Notes under the pieces: generated by a model
What the model saw: only the letters and a program-made list of their open reading frames with translations
Database searches by the model: none
What the model was told of the DNA's origin: nothing
Shown: in pieces, positions 1 through 12,779 of the stretch
Position numbering within the stretch: the stretch's first letter is position 1
Layout of the letters: each line of letters starts with the position of its first letter
Made by a program: the position numbers and the translations under genes
DNA from: Pseudoscleropodium purum
Lineage: Eukaryota; Streptophyta; Bryopsida; Hypnales; Brachytheciaceae
Assembly: GCA_963969395.1 (NCBI GenBank)
Contig: OZ017798.1
Location: 17,972,173 to 18,036,172, forward strand
DNA: 64,000 nucleotides
Direction of reading: 5' to 3'

Positions 1-1140
1 TTTCCTCCTCCAAACCTCCTTTCACGCTTCCGGAGGCCAACCTCCACTTAAATTCCTGCCCGCTGAGATTTTCATAAGTAAAATTCCCGATTTCTCACCT
101 TAAATTCCTAATCCTCGTCACACCTCCTTCTCGATCGATCCAGAATTCAAGAAAAGCACAATCCCGTACTCATGACCACCTTCCTGGCCTTAATTCCCGC
201 AACAACCTCGCCAATGCTTAAGAAACCTCGCAAGCTCGATCCCGAGCAGCACGTTTACACAACAACAGCACCCGAATAGACAATCTACCCCTCAAAAAAA
301 ACTCAAAACGATCACCACTTCCGATCTCTTCCAAATCTCTCCAAAAACTCTCGTCGCCTCTTCAGGCGGTCAAATTCCAACCAAGAAGAAGCCAAACCAA
401 ACTTCCACACAGCGAAACCCCAATCGTCAAGCTCCTCAGATTCCCCCGACCGCCACCGCCCTGCTCAAGCTCCACAGGGAATTCTAAGGAGGAATTAAAA
501 GCTTCACGTATCGAATGAACCCGAATCACGAGCAGGAGGCGAACGCAAAGCGCTCAGCGACACGATCGAGGAACCGGTTGCGCAACAACAACAATCTGGC
601 CATAGCCAAACGAGAATTTCGGCAATTGCACGGAGGTCGATGGGACGGGCCAGACAGGCTGTCTGTTGTGGGAATAAGGGTTATCGCAAAGGGAAGGGAA
701 GGCAAGAAGCCGACGAAGACGGCGCCCGTATTGTTAGTAAGTTACTGGTGAGGGAGGGATGGGGAATGCTGTACTTTACTGGAGTCGTAAGTGGCAACGT
801 TCCAATTTGGCCAGTGGGTGGGTGGGTGGATGGGTGAGGAGGTACTGAGTGGTAATGTGGAGGTACCGACCACGGAAAAGAGGAGGTACCGGGTAACAGA
901 GGGGGGCCACGAAAAGGGGGTTTGATTGGACGGTAAAGGCTGGTTTTTCTCATCCGTTCAACAGTTCCGTTGGCACCTTCGACTGAAGGATCCAATGCGC
1001 AAATTGACTGAGAGGAAATCAGGCGGGGTGCAGTTGGACTTTTCGGGGTGGGTGCACTGCAAATTTTGGAGGGTAGCTGGAGTACTTTGCTTTTTGTGGA
1101 GGCAGAGTTGGATGAAAATTTGTTAAGGGAATGAATGAAA
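1..1140 (-). other. GC-richer block, possible 5' exon/promoter of a gene leaving the window
   Basis: This block is clearly richer in GC than the following 18 kb. No long convincing reading frame is present. On the minus strand, sequence from about 480 down to 99 reads like a leader and ends in a strong donor (AAG followed by GTGAGA; exon end at 99). That would fit an untranslated first exon of a gene continuing to the left of base 1. A plus-strand frame at 515-741 ends in a GTAAGT donor but is basic, low in complexity and matches no family I recognise. The right part (830-905) holds repeated GAGGTAC words. Strand and function are inference. Confidence 0.25.
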
Positions 1141-1262
1141 TGGTATGCAACGTGGATGAAATTGAATCCAGGAAATTTGTGTTTCTATGCATTGGTTTTG
1201 CAATTTACCAGCAATTTATTGGTAGAAAGCAAAAAGGAGCACCATGGTCTTAACCCCTGAAT
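1084..1262. repeat. Direct repeat, copy 1 (partner 1991-2168)
   Basis: About 175 bp beginning with a CTTTTTGTGGAGGCA-like word recur, with scattered mismatches, at 1991-2168. The shared part includes TTTGTGTTTCTATGCATT and a CAATTTATTGGTA word. The two copies lie on either side of the TIR element at 1250-1908, and a TTAACCCCT word follows both of them. Confidence 0.75.
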
Positions 1263-1908
1263 GCCCGAGGCACACAAATTTGGTGTTTGCAAAACTTTGA
1301 AGTTAAATAAAACCTAACTAAGTTGCTATTTTTAGTAGTCTATATCTTTTAAAGTTTTTCTTGAAGTCTAGTTTTTGCATCAAAAATCAAATCTTGAAGA
1401 TAAATGATAGTGATTTTCTATTCAAGATTTTGTGCAAGGGTACCCATTGCAATCTTGACTTCCTATAGTGAGTGTTGAGAGCTCATAGAAATGAGCCTCA
1501 AATAAACTAAATCTTGGAGAAAAATTTACATTCAAAATTCATTTAAAAAAATTATAGAGTAGATTTTAAGAAGCCATAAACTGATTGGGCTATACATGTT
1601 AGGCCTTTTAACCTCATATTTGTTTGGTCACCAACTTTTTAGATTTGACTTGTGAAAAGAGGATTGAAAGACTTCACATTGCTTTTGTTGTTTTCACACC
1701 CTCATGGTCACGAATATTATAATCTTTCACTCCATAAGTGATATTGTTGTGTTTTCTTTTGCTATGAAATCTCTAACATGTCTAGTTTGAATTTGTATGG
1801 TTACAATTCAAAAAAAATTGATATAACTTATCAAAACATAGGCATTTTGTTCAATTTTGTGCAAATTTCAAGAAGCTCATAATAGGCCTTAGACATTTAG
1901 AAAGTTAA
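1250..1908. mobile_element. MITE family B, copy 1 (TTAACCCCT ends)
   Basis: The element starts TTAACCCCTGAATGCCCGAG and ends in GACATTTAGAAAGTTAA, a decayed inverse of the start. The interior is AT-rich without coding capacity. It matches the elements at 15362-15990 and 18016-18817 over most of its length: the same CTTTGAAGTTAAATAAAACC block near the left end and the same ACCTCATATTT block in the second half. It is read as a non-autonomous DNA transposon; the superfamily is not determined. Confidence 0.7.
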
Positions 1909-1990
1909 GAATGTTTTTTTAAAGTGAAAAAGTCAAATACATCAAAATCTCATTTCCTTGTTGACAATTTAAAATTTTTTTTTTTTTCTT

Positions 1991-2168
1991 CTTTTGCTTT
2001 TGTGGAGGCAAAGTTCGATGAAAATTTGTTAAAGAAAGGAACAAAATGGTATGCAACATGGATGAAATTGAATCTATGAAATTTGTGTTTCTATGCATTA
2101 GTTTTGCAATTTACTGGCAATTTATTGGTAAAAAAGCAAATAGAAGCACTATGGTTTTAAGAATGTTT
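1991..2168. repeat. Direct repeat, copy 2 (partner 1084-1262)
   Basis: Second copy of the roughly 175-bp segment at 1084-1262. It is followed at 2174 by another TTAACCCCTAAGCAC element end whose partner end I could not place. Confidence 0.7.
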
Positions 2169-2179
2169 TTTTAACCCCT

Positions 2180-4970
2180 AAGCACTCAAACAACCATTTT
2201 TTGGTTGTTGCTTGACTTTAGGCAACATTTTTGGGCAAAAAAAACTTTTTTCAACTTTTCCTTTTTGTGGTAAAAAATTGGGTTGTTTTTCAATAATTAC
2301 ATTCGAAACCAAGATTACTACGGTTAGTCAAAAAGTATAAGAGAAATAGCACAAAGACTTTAAATTTGCCTAGTGTTGAAAATTTTATTGTTTTAGAAAA
2401 GTGTTGGTATTCTCATTATTAGATCTTATGTATTTTTCTCAAATCAAAAGAAACCACAACTTTAACCAATAAAAAAAATCTAAAGAAAAAGAAAAAAATT
2501 GTATTTTTGGTGAATTTTTGAAGTTATATCTTCAAAATTCATTTGAAAGGAATCTAAAAATAATTTTATAATTTCAACCATACAAATATTTTCTACTTTT
2601 TCTACTTCACATTATCTTTGTTGATGCAAACTTCAAAAAAGTTATAGAATTTATATTTTGTAGCACATTTGTGTTCTATCCAAACCCCTTGGACTTTAAG
2701 CCCAATACTAGTAGATGAAAATCTCATTTCCTTGTTGCCAATTTACTTTTATTTATTTTTTGCCAAGAATGAATTTATTTTTATTCATCATGTAGATGAG
2801 TGGTGAATACTTGTTATATTATAAAGTTATTTGGAGATGTCATAATGTGGTCCTAGAGCTCACTCTATTATTCAACCTAAATAAAGTTATTGATTGTAAT
2901 GAATCCTACGTTAGAAATAATAACATGTGCTAATGAATTGATTGAATCTAGACTTTCAACTTTAGTCAACAATATTGGTCTACAATTGATATCACAAACA
3001 ACTTTGTTTCTTATAAAGTTTTTATATTAATATATCTAATTTCTTCTTAAATCATGATACAACTCAAAATGTCTTCTTTTGCCATGACTATTTGAATTTG
3101 TTATGATTTTTTTCAATCCTTATGCCCAAGGCTAACATAAGAGGAAAACTATGGTAAATTGCATAGTTGTTATTGATGGTGGCTTTCTCCCTATAAAAAC
3201 AACATTGGACTTTCAAATGAGGTTCATCTTTCTTATTTTTGTTGTTGATTTTTTCAACAAACTTTTTATGAGGATTCTTTCTTTTAGTTTACTTCATAAT
3301 ATGTGATATTTAGAATGATTCAACAATAATTTATTGTATTACCATCAAGATCAACAAAAAAATTCTAATAAATAGATGATTAATTTTTTCATTTATTTTT
3401 AAATGTATTGGAGAATGTATTTTTTCTATATTAAATCATCTACCAAATTACATTTGCCAACTTCATTTAATTAAGTGGTAGGAGATGTTGACCCCAAGGA
3501 TTTAGTACTCTAGTGCAAGTGACCATAATTTGCTAAAGCCATACTATTTTAAATCAATGGTACAACATTACAAAATATTATAATAATTTACAAATGGTAT
3601 TTTTATATTTTAATTAACAACTTGGATTGCAATGAGATTGGTGGACATAGTTGAAAGTAGACCAAATTAATCTAGCAAAAAGTGTTCAAATTGCACCATT
3701 AGAATAGACATAGTGAAACAAAATATGAAATAAAACTTAGCGTGGCTAGGTGGCTAAGGGTCATTAGGGTTCTCAAGCTAAAAATCATTCATATAACATC
3801 CCGATGTCATAAGACATCATTTAACTTTTGCACCAGTTGACTTTCTAAACTTGTTTGAATTCTCCCACAACACTCGTTCTATTGTCAAGGCAACACTAGG
3901 GGTGCACCAAAAAGAATTAACTACTTCATGGATATCTTTCTACTGATTCAATTAGGTAGTTGTCAAGTACGTGTGAGCTCCATTGAATCCTATCACATTA
4001 TCAAACATAGTCCCACTTTGCTAACCATTGTTACATATATATTTACTCCAAGAGTTTGTTGTACTTCATCAACATTTGTTGCAAAATTTAAAGTATTGAA
4101 GACAAGGCTTCAATTAAAACAATTGTAGTGTTTTCATTGAGAAGTTAGATTCACCCATTGAAGTTATATTCTGCATCCCTTATTTGTAGCTTTACTTACT
4201 TATTGTTTATGTTTTAATTTCTAATTTTCTAATTTTTTCGAGAAATTGATTCAATAATTTTTTAGTGCATTCAATTATAATTATTAGTGACTACTTTTAT
4301 TTATTGTTTGTATTTTAATTTCAAATTTTTCAAATTTTTAGTATATTTTGCCTTATGTGTCACATTAAGAGCATTCACTGGAAGGATAGGGATGCCAAAT
4401 AACCAACATTTTGCTCAAGAAAGTTGCCAAATGTTCTCTCTAAGGACAAATTTTGATTGCTAATTATTCCCGTAGTAAGGTGCCCCCCAATGTACCATTG
4501 GCCCTAAACCGCCATCTACACTCTGTGTACATCTCTAAAATCAATTATGTACCTATGTAGAAGAAATGATTTTAGAACCAAACTCTATTCCTTCATAACT
4601 TTTGCATGTGGTATTCGAATGTCACATTTTTTGGAGCGTTGAAACCTCCTCCCACTTACTCACAAAATTGTGAAAATCTAACTAGTCTAATAATAGTAAC
4701 TAGGCACAATAGCTAAAAGTGGAAGTTTTGGGGTTATCCACCATAATTATACCTTCATCCTAAATTTTTTAAAGGAAACTAACTCATCACCAGCAATCCC
4801 AAAGCTGGCTATATTTTGCGCATTTTCTACTTCATTTTTTCATATTCTCAGTGTTAATTTTTTTTAAATCTTCCAAAAATGAACATTTGACTAATTACCG
4901 TGAATCCATTCTGGGATCACTAAGTCATCACCACACTGAAACCAGTCGTGGCCACCCTGGTCCAAATGAA
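2180..4970. other. AT-rich intergenic DNA, no gene seen
   Basis: Homopolymer-rich AT sequence with only short frames (for example 3928-4128) that resemble no protein family. No RNA gene or promoter could be supported here. Confidence 0.6.
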
Positions 4971-4974
4971 AAAA

Positions 4975-5262
4975 ACAAAAAAAATAAGGGCTGGTTGAAA
5001 GGGACTATAGGTAGCTAGTGAGGCTAACCTAAGGTACGTTGTGCTGAACGGCTTAATTGCTGACTTCCGAAGTCACCCTGCCACCTGTCTCATCCAGTTG
5101 GCATCACACGGTAGGCAGCTGGGAGAGGTACCGTCCACTGTACGCGGGAATGGCTGCTAACCGGTCAAATGCAACTGATGTGGCATATACAGGTGGCACT
5201 TGACACGTCACACTGGCGGGATTCTCTACTTGTCACCGAAAGACGGTGGGTTCAACCTCGGT
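4975..5262. repeat. GC-rich island of unknown origin
   Basis: An island of near-balanced base composition sits abruptly in AT-rich DNA, bounded on the left by an A-rich stretch (4967-4987) and on the right by a T-run. It carries a GGTTCAACCTC word (near 5251) one mismatch away from a Pol III B box. A SINE or other insert is possible, but no target repeats were found. Confidence 0.3.
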
Positions 5263-5566
5263 ATCTCATTATTTTTTGCCATGTAATAATAAGGTTATTA
5301 TAGAGAGTAATTAAGATCGATTTTGAAATCATGTAATTATTTACTAATGACTAATCCAAAATATTTGTGAGAGTGATTCAAAAGAGCATTTTTTCAGCCA
5401 TGGCCCGGAAACCCTTTTTCAAGCATTAAAATTAGGTGAAGACACATTCGTGGTTGCATATACACGGTGTAAGTTTACGAGGGCACAATTGGCACTTGAG
5501 GCAAATTCTGCCAATATAAAAAGTCTTGTGAAAAGGTCCGAATGAGCCTCGACTAATTTTAACAGC

Positions 5567-5802
5567 TAGGGTGAACTGACCTCTCGCTTGCCTCCGAGGG
5601 AAAATGCTGAATTTTTTTTAGTTTCCACGTATGCTAAGATTTGTAAATTCTGAATTTATATTTGCAATCAAAAGCCCCGAATTAGCTTGGAGAGGTGTAG
5701 AAAATAAATTAAATTAGCACAAAATAGGGGGGCTTTATTATTTACATGCATCCCTTGGATTGACTTCGAGGAGACTAGTGAGGAGGGAGTTCACCCCGGC
5801 CA
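5567..5802. mobile_element. MITE family C, divergent copy
   Basis: About 235 bp flanked by GGGTGAACT on the left and its inverse AGTTCACCC near the right end. The middle shares ATTTATATTTGCAAT and CCCCGAATTAGCTTGGAG with the copy at 10402-10660. The ends have diverged from the clean copy at 32388-32638. No coding capacity. Confidence 0.6.
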
Positions 5803-8800
5803 TTTTAACAAATGGATGGTAAAGGGAGTAAAAAAGATTGAGATGTAATTGTAGAAGATCGTAAAATTCATGACCAAGCTAGACTTTATGTAAAAAAATC
5901 CAACCATGGTACATGTAAGGAAATTGTGATGGTGTGTTTCTCTTGTTACTCTCAATGCTTCTTGTTGTCTTTTACTTTGATGTTGGTAATGTTGATGTTG
6001 TTGATGATTTATACAATGGTGTTCCAATATTCCTATGTAAAATGTTCTCATAAAGATCCCCATGCAAAAACTTTCATTGAAGGATACTTGAAGCACAAAC
6101 TTTTCAAAGTGTAGAAAATGTAAGCAACTACAAATTCACAAAATAAAATATATGGGATCTAATAGAATAGAATAATGGAAATGAATGGTAAAGACTGCTA
6201 TACCAATTCAACATACAATTTTCATGATAATTGTAACAAACTTACAAGTAACACCTAAAAAATTATAACTATGATATATTAAGAAAATAAGGTAATAAAC
6301 CTTATAAGAATAGAATAGAAGGTGAAGCTTTAGTTAATATTATATATTATACAACAATCCCTATTATTGAATTTTTATAAAAATTATGCCAAACATCATT
6401 GTTAAGTTGGTTAGATTATATGAATAAATAGTGTCAAAGTACCCTTACTCGTTATGAAGAAAGTACAAACTATATGTGAATCCAGAATTATTTGATGCAA
6501 GTTTGAATCATGGGATCATGAAATATGGGCTAACAATTTCTAAATCTTCTTTTCTAATCATGACCATCTAAGCTACTTCTTCAATTTTCTTCTTGGTACA
6601 AATATTTGTGAATCCAAATTTTTTATGTGAGTTTGGATCAATGGATCCCTAAGTATAGGTTGACAACCTTCAAACCTTCTTCTGATTCATGACCATCTAA
6701 GCTACCTATGGCAATTCAACTCGGTATAAAGAAAGCACTAGTTTTGTGTAAGTTTACAGTTGTTGATGTGAATTTGGATCAATGGATCTCGAAGTTTGGG
6801 CTGACAACCTTTGAATATTCTTCATCAATCATCTTAGCCACCTATTCAATTCAGTTATTTGAGGATTTAAATCCAACTATTGCCCAAGACATAGTTTTCT
6901 TTGACATGGAACTATAAGAATATCATGTATCAAATTCTTTAGCATGTAGTAGAAAATAATATATCAAATGTAGGACCTAGGACTTTACGATGTGAAGGCC
7001 AAATTCCCAACAATAAGTTTGAACTTCTAGGATGTATGCTTTTATATAGCAATTAGGTGGCCAAACCATGGATCCAAAAGCCAAAAATTCATTTTGGGGG
7101 GCATTTCTTACATCAACTCTACATTGAACAGACTTGGACAAAATTTTAGCCTATAATGATGTTTTATATGGTGTTTTTATCCTTATTTTATATTCAAAAA
7201 AATAATAAGAACCAAGAGTCTAAGTTAGATCTCTATTTTTGCTAAACCTAACTTTGGCTCTAAGTTTCACTTCTTTGGGGCCAAAACTTCTTAAAAGTAA
7301 TGTCATATAGGCATTTTAGAGTGCATGGATACTTAGGATTTGGGACATATTATGAAGTAATCCTTATTTGAGGTTGCATTTGACTAAATAAACATTCAAA
7401 TTTGAGTTGAGCAATAAAAAAATAGATTACAAAGTAAAATAATAAATAAACGATGTAACTATGAGATTGATAGGTAAATTTATTAACTAGTTGGATCAAA
7501 CATCTCCACTCCAACCAATCCTAACTAAATTTTGCAATATGAATGCAATTGTAGGTAGGATTTAGAAGATTTCATTGTAAACTATTTTGATAAAGTTTCA
7601 TTTTAAAAATATATTTTCATGATTGAAATGATTGTATTTTCAAATTCATACTATTTAAAAAAAAAATTAGAATTTTTCTATTCAACTTTGAAGGTCAAAA
7701 TTTTAGATTCAATTTCAAGGGATTATGAAAGCATATTAAATTAATTTTTTTCAATAATTATTTTATACAAATTATAAAGTTGGATTTGTCTTCAATTTTT
7801 TGTTGAAGGTCATGAATTATCTATGGGAAAAACGGGGTTGAATATACTAGTGCAAATTTGAGTGCAAATAACATAGTTTCAATGTAAAACTAGTACAAAT
7901 TGAGCATGTTGTGCACTCCTAGTGCATGATGGGACTTTACATATTGTAGTGTGTAATTACCTCTTACTATGCAACATATTGGTTGGCTATTTTAATTTAT
8001 GAATTACTTTCAATTTTGATTATGAAGGTGCTATTAATGAAAAGTTATAGTTGAATATTATTATTTTTTTAATAAAACTGTAACTTTATCAAAGTATAGT
8101 GTATATTCTTCAATACATATGATTCTTGTTTAAAATAAAGTCAATTAGTCTTGACAAACTTGTAGAGAGATGATAATGTAACCATACATCAAATTTGTCT
8201 TCTATTGAATATTGAGTCCTACTTTTTGATGAAAAATAAAGATGCAAAGTATCAAAATTGACAAATAGTAGAGACTAGAAGTGCAATAATAATTATTATA
8301 TGGAGTTTGAAGCATTTTTATAGGTTGAGTATTATTTTATCAAAATTTGAACTTTTTTTTAATTTTAAATTAGTTTGAAGCAAAATTTAAGAAGCTCAAA
8401 ATAGGCATAGACATTTAGAAGTTAAATTGATCAAATATGCTTTAAGTACTGATTTATACCATGCTTTAAAGTTTGGGAGTTTTAAATGACATTGGATAAT
8501 GTTAGTATTATTATCTGTTATTATCCGTGCAACAATAGCCATATCTTCATATCTATATCCAAATGGGACATAATTGGCACTTTTATTTTAATATTTTGAC
8601 CTCCCATAACCTTTATAGAATGTTGTATTTGGTGTTTTTGAGGGGAAAGTTTGAACATCACTATCTATATATTATATCCTAGATATTTGCAAGTTTTGGA
8701 TTGATAGTGTCCAATTAGTGTTTAAACCCACCTTCAAATTATGTTTGCCATAACAAAATTGTTATTTCAAAGCATTAGCAATCCTTACAAATATTGATGT

Positions 8801-10400
8801 TTTGTTTTTTACAATTATTATATTGACATAATAAAGGTCATTTTACACTATAGTTGAGGAGTGCATTGGTCAATCAAGAAGTTTTGCCCAAGACATGGTT
8901 ATTTGAGGCAACTAGTTGAATGTTGGAGAAAATGAAAAGACAATAAAGTAATGTCATAAAAAATCTTGCCTGGTTGTATTGTAAACACGAAGTAGAGAAA
9001 TCTTCCAAAGAACTTCACAAATTAAAGTCCACCTGACAACTTTACCAAGACGAGAATTTTGGCTTTACACTATAGTAGTAAAGAGGTGAAGAGCCAACTT
9101 GATGCTTTTTAAAATTAAAGAAGCCCTCAAGTGCGATATGTAACAATGAAAAGACAATAAATGAAGTTGGAGTTCTTTGAAAGTCAAGGTTTTTGTTTAA
9201 GGAGTTGAGTCTACTTAAGAAACTTGATCTCTCCAAGGAACTCCCCTTACAAAAGGTGTTGCCATATAGGTAGGGATGTCATTTTTTTCATCCGTGCTTG
9301 AAGTGTTGCATCCGATAAGTCTTGGTTGTAGTATAAACCTAATCTATTAAAGAACAAAATTTCCTCCAAAGATATTACTTCAGTTTCCTACAACCAGTCT
9401 TGACTATTGCACTTCTCAACCATTGATAGTGCAAAGCAACCCTAAACATTGGAGATACTTCTGCTTTTGCATGCGCATCGTACAACTTGAGATTGGACCA
9501 CAACGTCCTTATAAAACCAAGCAATGGTCCTCCCATGCTTAGAAAGGTAGTACGATTCACTAGATACCTAGGAGGAGAGACTTTCCCAATTAATTCAAGG
9601 ATTGGAGTTCACTAAGGAGCCATCCTATAAGACAATTTTATTCCATAGTAGGGACCCCATTTTCAAGGATACAAAAGGGGACCCTTCCTCATCAATCAAT
9701 AAACAATGTTGTAAAAATAGACTGAATACACACTGCCTTTGCAGGGGTGGAGTAAACAAGTGAAGCACACTGTTACCAAGCATTTTTTTTGGTTATGATA
9801 AAAGTTTGCTTAAAGTTTTTTGGCAAATGATTCCATGCCACAAGTTTCCAAAGTTGGAAAATGTAGATGCCTCTGCATGCATCCACTCACAGTCCTTTCA
9901 ACTTTTACTTAAAACTTATTCAAGTCCCAGGCCTTGAAAAACTCATGACCCCAGAAATCATGAATAAACCAAAAAAAATTCCATGACCCCTATGAACCCG
10001 TCCCTCTTGGGGCGCTCCTTCTTTTTAGGATTCTAATTTTGACTTATCCATGTGAGCAGTACACTTATGTGTTAATGTTAGTTGTGTTTTTGATTCTGTG
10101 CATTGGAAATCGTTGGCCAATTGTTGACCTCCACGTAACCACAATCATGTTGTCTGATGAGCTAGCGTGGGACCAAACTCACTTCCAGATATTTGACCTC
10201 AACTACACGGACCCTCTCTCGTGGACAAGCACACAAATTTCCTGCACCCAAGGAGTGAACGATAAGCATCTGATGAGCATAAAAATGGAGCATCTGAGCA
10301 TCATGGTTCCTTCATATCCTTGGATGGAGGAGGCCTAGTGTTGACCTTTGGAGGATGCGAAGGTATAAGTTCTCGTGGTAGAACCACCCATTATCAACTA
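5803..10400. other. AT-rich intergenic DNA, no gene seen
   Basis: Only short unconvincing frames occur here, with no splice-linked exons. A decayed end resembling family B (GACATTTAGAAGTTAA) lies near 8410-8426. The slightly less AT-rich stretch 8880-9700 has two minus-strand frames (9236-9042 and 9560-9375) that I do not recognise. Confidence 0.5.
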
Positions 10401-10401
10401 G

Positions 10402-10660
10402 GGACCTATATGGCCAAGGAGGATTGACCTTTCTATTGTCATGTGTTTTATCCTTGTAGAAAATATTGGAATTTTTTATATTTTTCACATATGATAAAAT
10501 TTGCAAATTCTAAATTCATATTTGCAATGAGAGCCCCCGAATTAGCTTGGAGATGTGATGAAATACAAAATTTAAGCGACATAAAATAGGGGACAATTCT
10601 AACATTTATCCTCTGATGGGATAATAGAAGGGTTAATTCTCCTTGGCTGAATCCACAACC
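10402..10660. mobile_element. MITE family C, copy 2
   Basis: The ends read TGGCCAAGGAGGATTGACC on the left and GGGTTAATTCTCCTTGGC on the right, an imperfect inverted pair matching the near-perfect termini at 32388-32638. The middle carries the conserved AAATTTGCAAATTC block and the CCCCGAATTAGCTTGGAG block. Non-coding. Confidence 0.75.
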
Positions 10661-10859
10661 AACCTGTATGGCTAGAAATAGTTGCAACCAAGGCTAGAAC
10701 AAATTTCCAACCAAAGTGTAGAATGTGTTTTTCCTCTTTTTTAAAATTGGGACTAATCAAGTCGTGAAAATTTACAGTGCCTTATATTACTCCAAGTTTA
10801 ACATATGTGGAATCCTGAAAGTGGTCAACTATAAGTGGTTCTGCTACATTAATTTGTGA

Positions 10860-11985
10860 TAATTTAACCCATATGCAATGCTATGGATGTTTGGTGTGCT
10901 TTGAATGACAAGTTTTTTTTGGTGTAGGACAGAAGTGCAACTATTAGTCATCCTCCAAATTTTGTATAAAAAAGGAAGGACTTTCACAATTGTTTTTGTT
11001 TTTTTTGAAACATTTGGCCATTGAGGGCCACAACTAGACTGACAGAACACAAACATGCCTTGACTAATCTATAATCCCTCATGGATGGTGGACATCGATC
11101 TCAAGTTCATATAGTCATTTAGAGTTATCAACCTCTAAGTACTTGATGTATGTATACTATGATTTGGTTTTGAAAAGTTAAAACGCTTTGGCCACTATGA
11201 CATCAATCATCTTTTACTTTTATTTTTATTTGAAAAAATTGTTTGCCGGTAGTTTATTTTTACCTTCATTTTTCTTATAATTTTAATATGAATTTGTCAA
11301 TATTTTGCTATTTTTGTATGACAAATATTTTCAAAGAAAAAATATAATACAAAAATTGATAGAATACATGATATCAAACTCCAATGCTAACAATGATTTT
11401 TCATCTTTAAAGAATTGAAAAATGGGTGCAAAAGGAGATTAACAAAGGTTTAACCGTCACTTTTAGAGCAATTGCAAAGAACATACTACTAGTTGTGGCA
11501 ATGGCACAAGGCTTACTAATAGGGACAAAATTGTCAAACATGAGATTTTTCAATCTTTGGATGAATCCAACTTAATTTTTCAATACTAATAATAGATTTC
11601 TAATTGATAATCAATATAACATATTGAACATACTATCCATTTTCACAAACATCAACAATCTACATCAATTATTAGTTTTTGAACTTTTTTTTGTATCAAA
11701 TGGATAGAGGACAATTTTTTGGGCTAATTTCATGAGAGGAGCTTTTGGAGACAATTTGCCAATATTCATAGTAAGTATTTTAACCTTGTAACAGTGCCAC
11801 GGACACTGAGTATTTGATGAATGACAAAGAATTTTTACATGTAGGACAAAACTGCCATTATTCATCCTTGGAATTTTTGCAAAAGGGGAGACCTTCCATA
11901 GTAGTTTGTCCTCAAATGAATACTTTTGGTTTTCTTGAAGTAGATGATCTACGGAGTACATTGTATCAGAAAGGATGATTTCCAC
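10860..11985 (-). repeat. Imperfect direct repeats (10860-11040 and 11760-11985)
   Basis: Two degenerate segments share the order TTTGAATGACAA / TGTAGGACA / TCATCC / AAATTTT. Their minus-strand translations share a K-V-x-P-F then R-M-x-N then V-L-H pattern, although neither is an intact gene. They look like two remnants of one older repeat, possibly once coding. The family was not recognised. Confidence 0.35.
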
Positions 11986-12550
11986 GACGACTAGCCTGTC
12001 CTTACAGAGTTAAATAATAGCAAAAAACGTAGTAGTTTTTGTAATCAAAGAATCTAAAATATCATGCTAAAAATGTCTATAAAAAAGTGCTCAACTATCC
12101 ATTGGGTGGATGACCAATCTTATAAAAAGTGCACTTCATTTAATAAATATTCATTGATAAAGCTTCAAAAACAACTACACAACAATATATCAATGAATGG
12201 AAAGAAAAAATGAATTTGATTAAATTGGAAAATATGATTCATGCTCAATCAATAATGTAGATATGTTGGGAAAGTTTTTACAATCACTTCTTATGAATTT
12301 TCAAAAATTGTCTTTACAGTCATTAGGTCGACTTTTAGGCATTAAAGGATCTATAAATCTTGCTCATTTCGTTTCTTTAATAAAAACTAAAAAAAACCCA
12401 TTATTGTAGGGTGCGTGTTGATTCACCATAAATAAAATTTAAAACAGGCAACGACAAGACTTGGCTGAATGTGAGGCTGTGGCCAGCGAAACCCAGGCTT
12501 TATTTTTTTTTATTTATTTAATTTATTTTAAACAAATGGAAGAACCATTG

Positions 12551-12769
12551 CTAACCCAGGCTTTCAGCAATTGCACGAGCTCCAAGGCTGGCAGCATCTG
12601 TTGGGGCGTTGGGGTCCCAGAATTCCTTGGTCCAGGTCATCAGCCCCTTCATTCCTTCCCAAACTGAACCTGGATTTAATTTAGTATGATACCCCCCCTT
12701 CTGGCACTCCTGATTGGATGAGGGTGCAATTCCACGTGGTCTCGCTGGCACTTTCTTCAAATCATTCAA
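12551..12769 (-). pseudogene. Possible GH18 chitinase-like fragment
   Basis: A 72-residue minus-strand frame in a locally GC-richer patch contains VWEGMKGLMTW followed by an aromatic/Asp segment. This recalls the G-[VL]-M-T-W-S-x-x-W-D strand near the C-terminus of family-18 chitinases. A splice-acceptor-like CCAG precedes the PGS-like start of the similarity. No neighbouring exon with the DxxDxDxE catalytic motif was found within 2 kb, so this is at most a relic exon. The similarity is weak and comes from memory. Confidence 0.25.
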
Positions 12770-12779
12770 ATTAGCTTAT

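Noticed and set aside
681..995. Pro-rich 104-codon minus-strand frame
   Set aside because: Low complexity, no start context or family features, and crosses GAGGTAC repeats.
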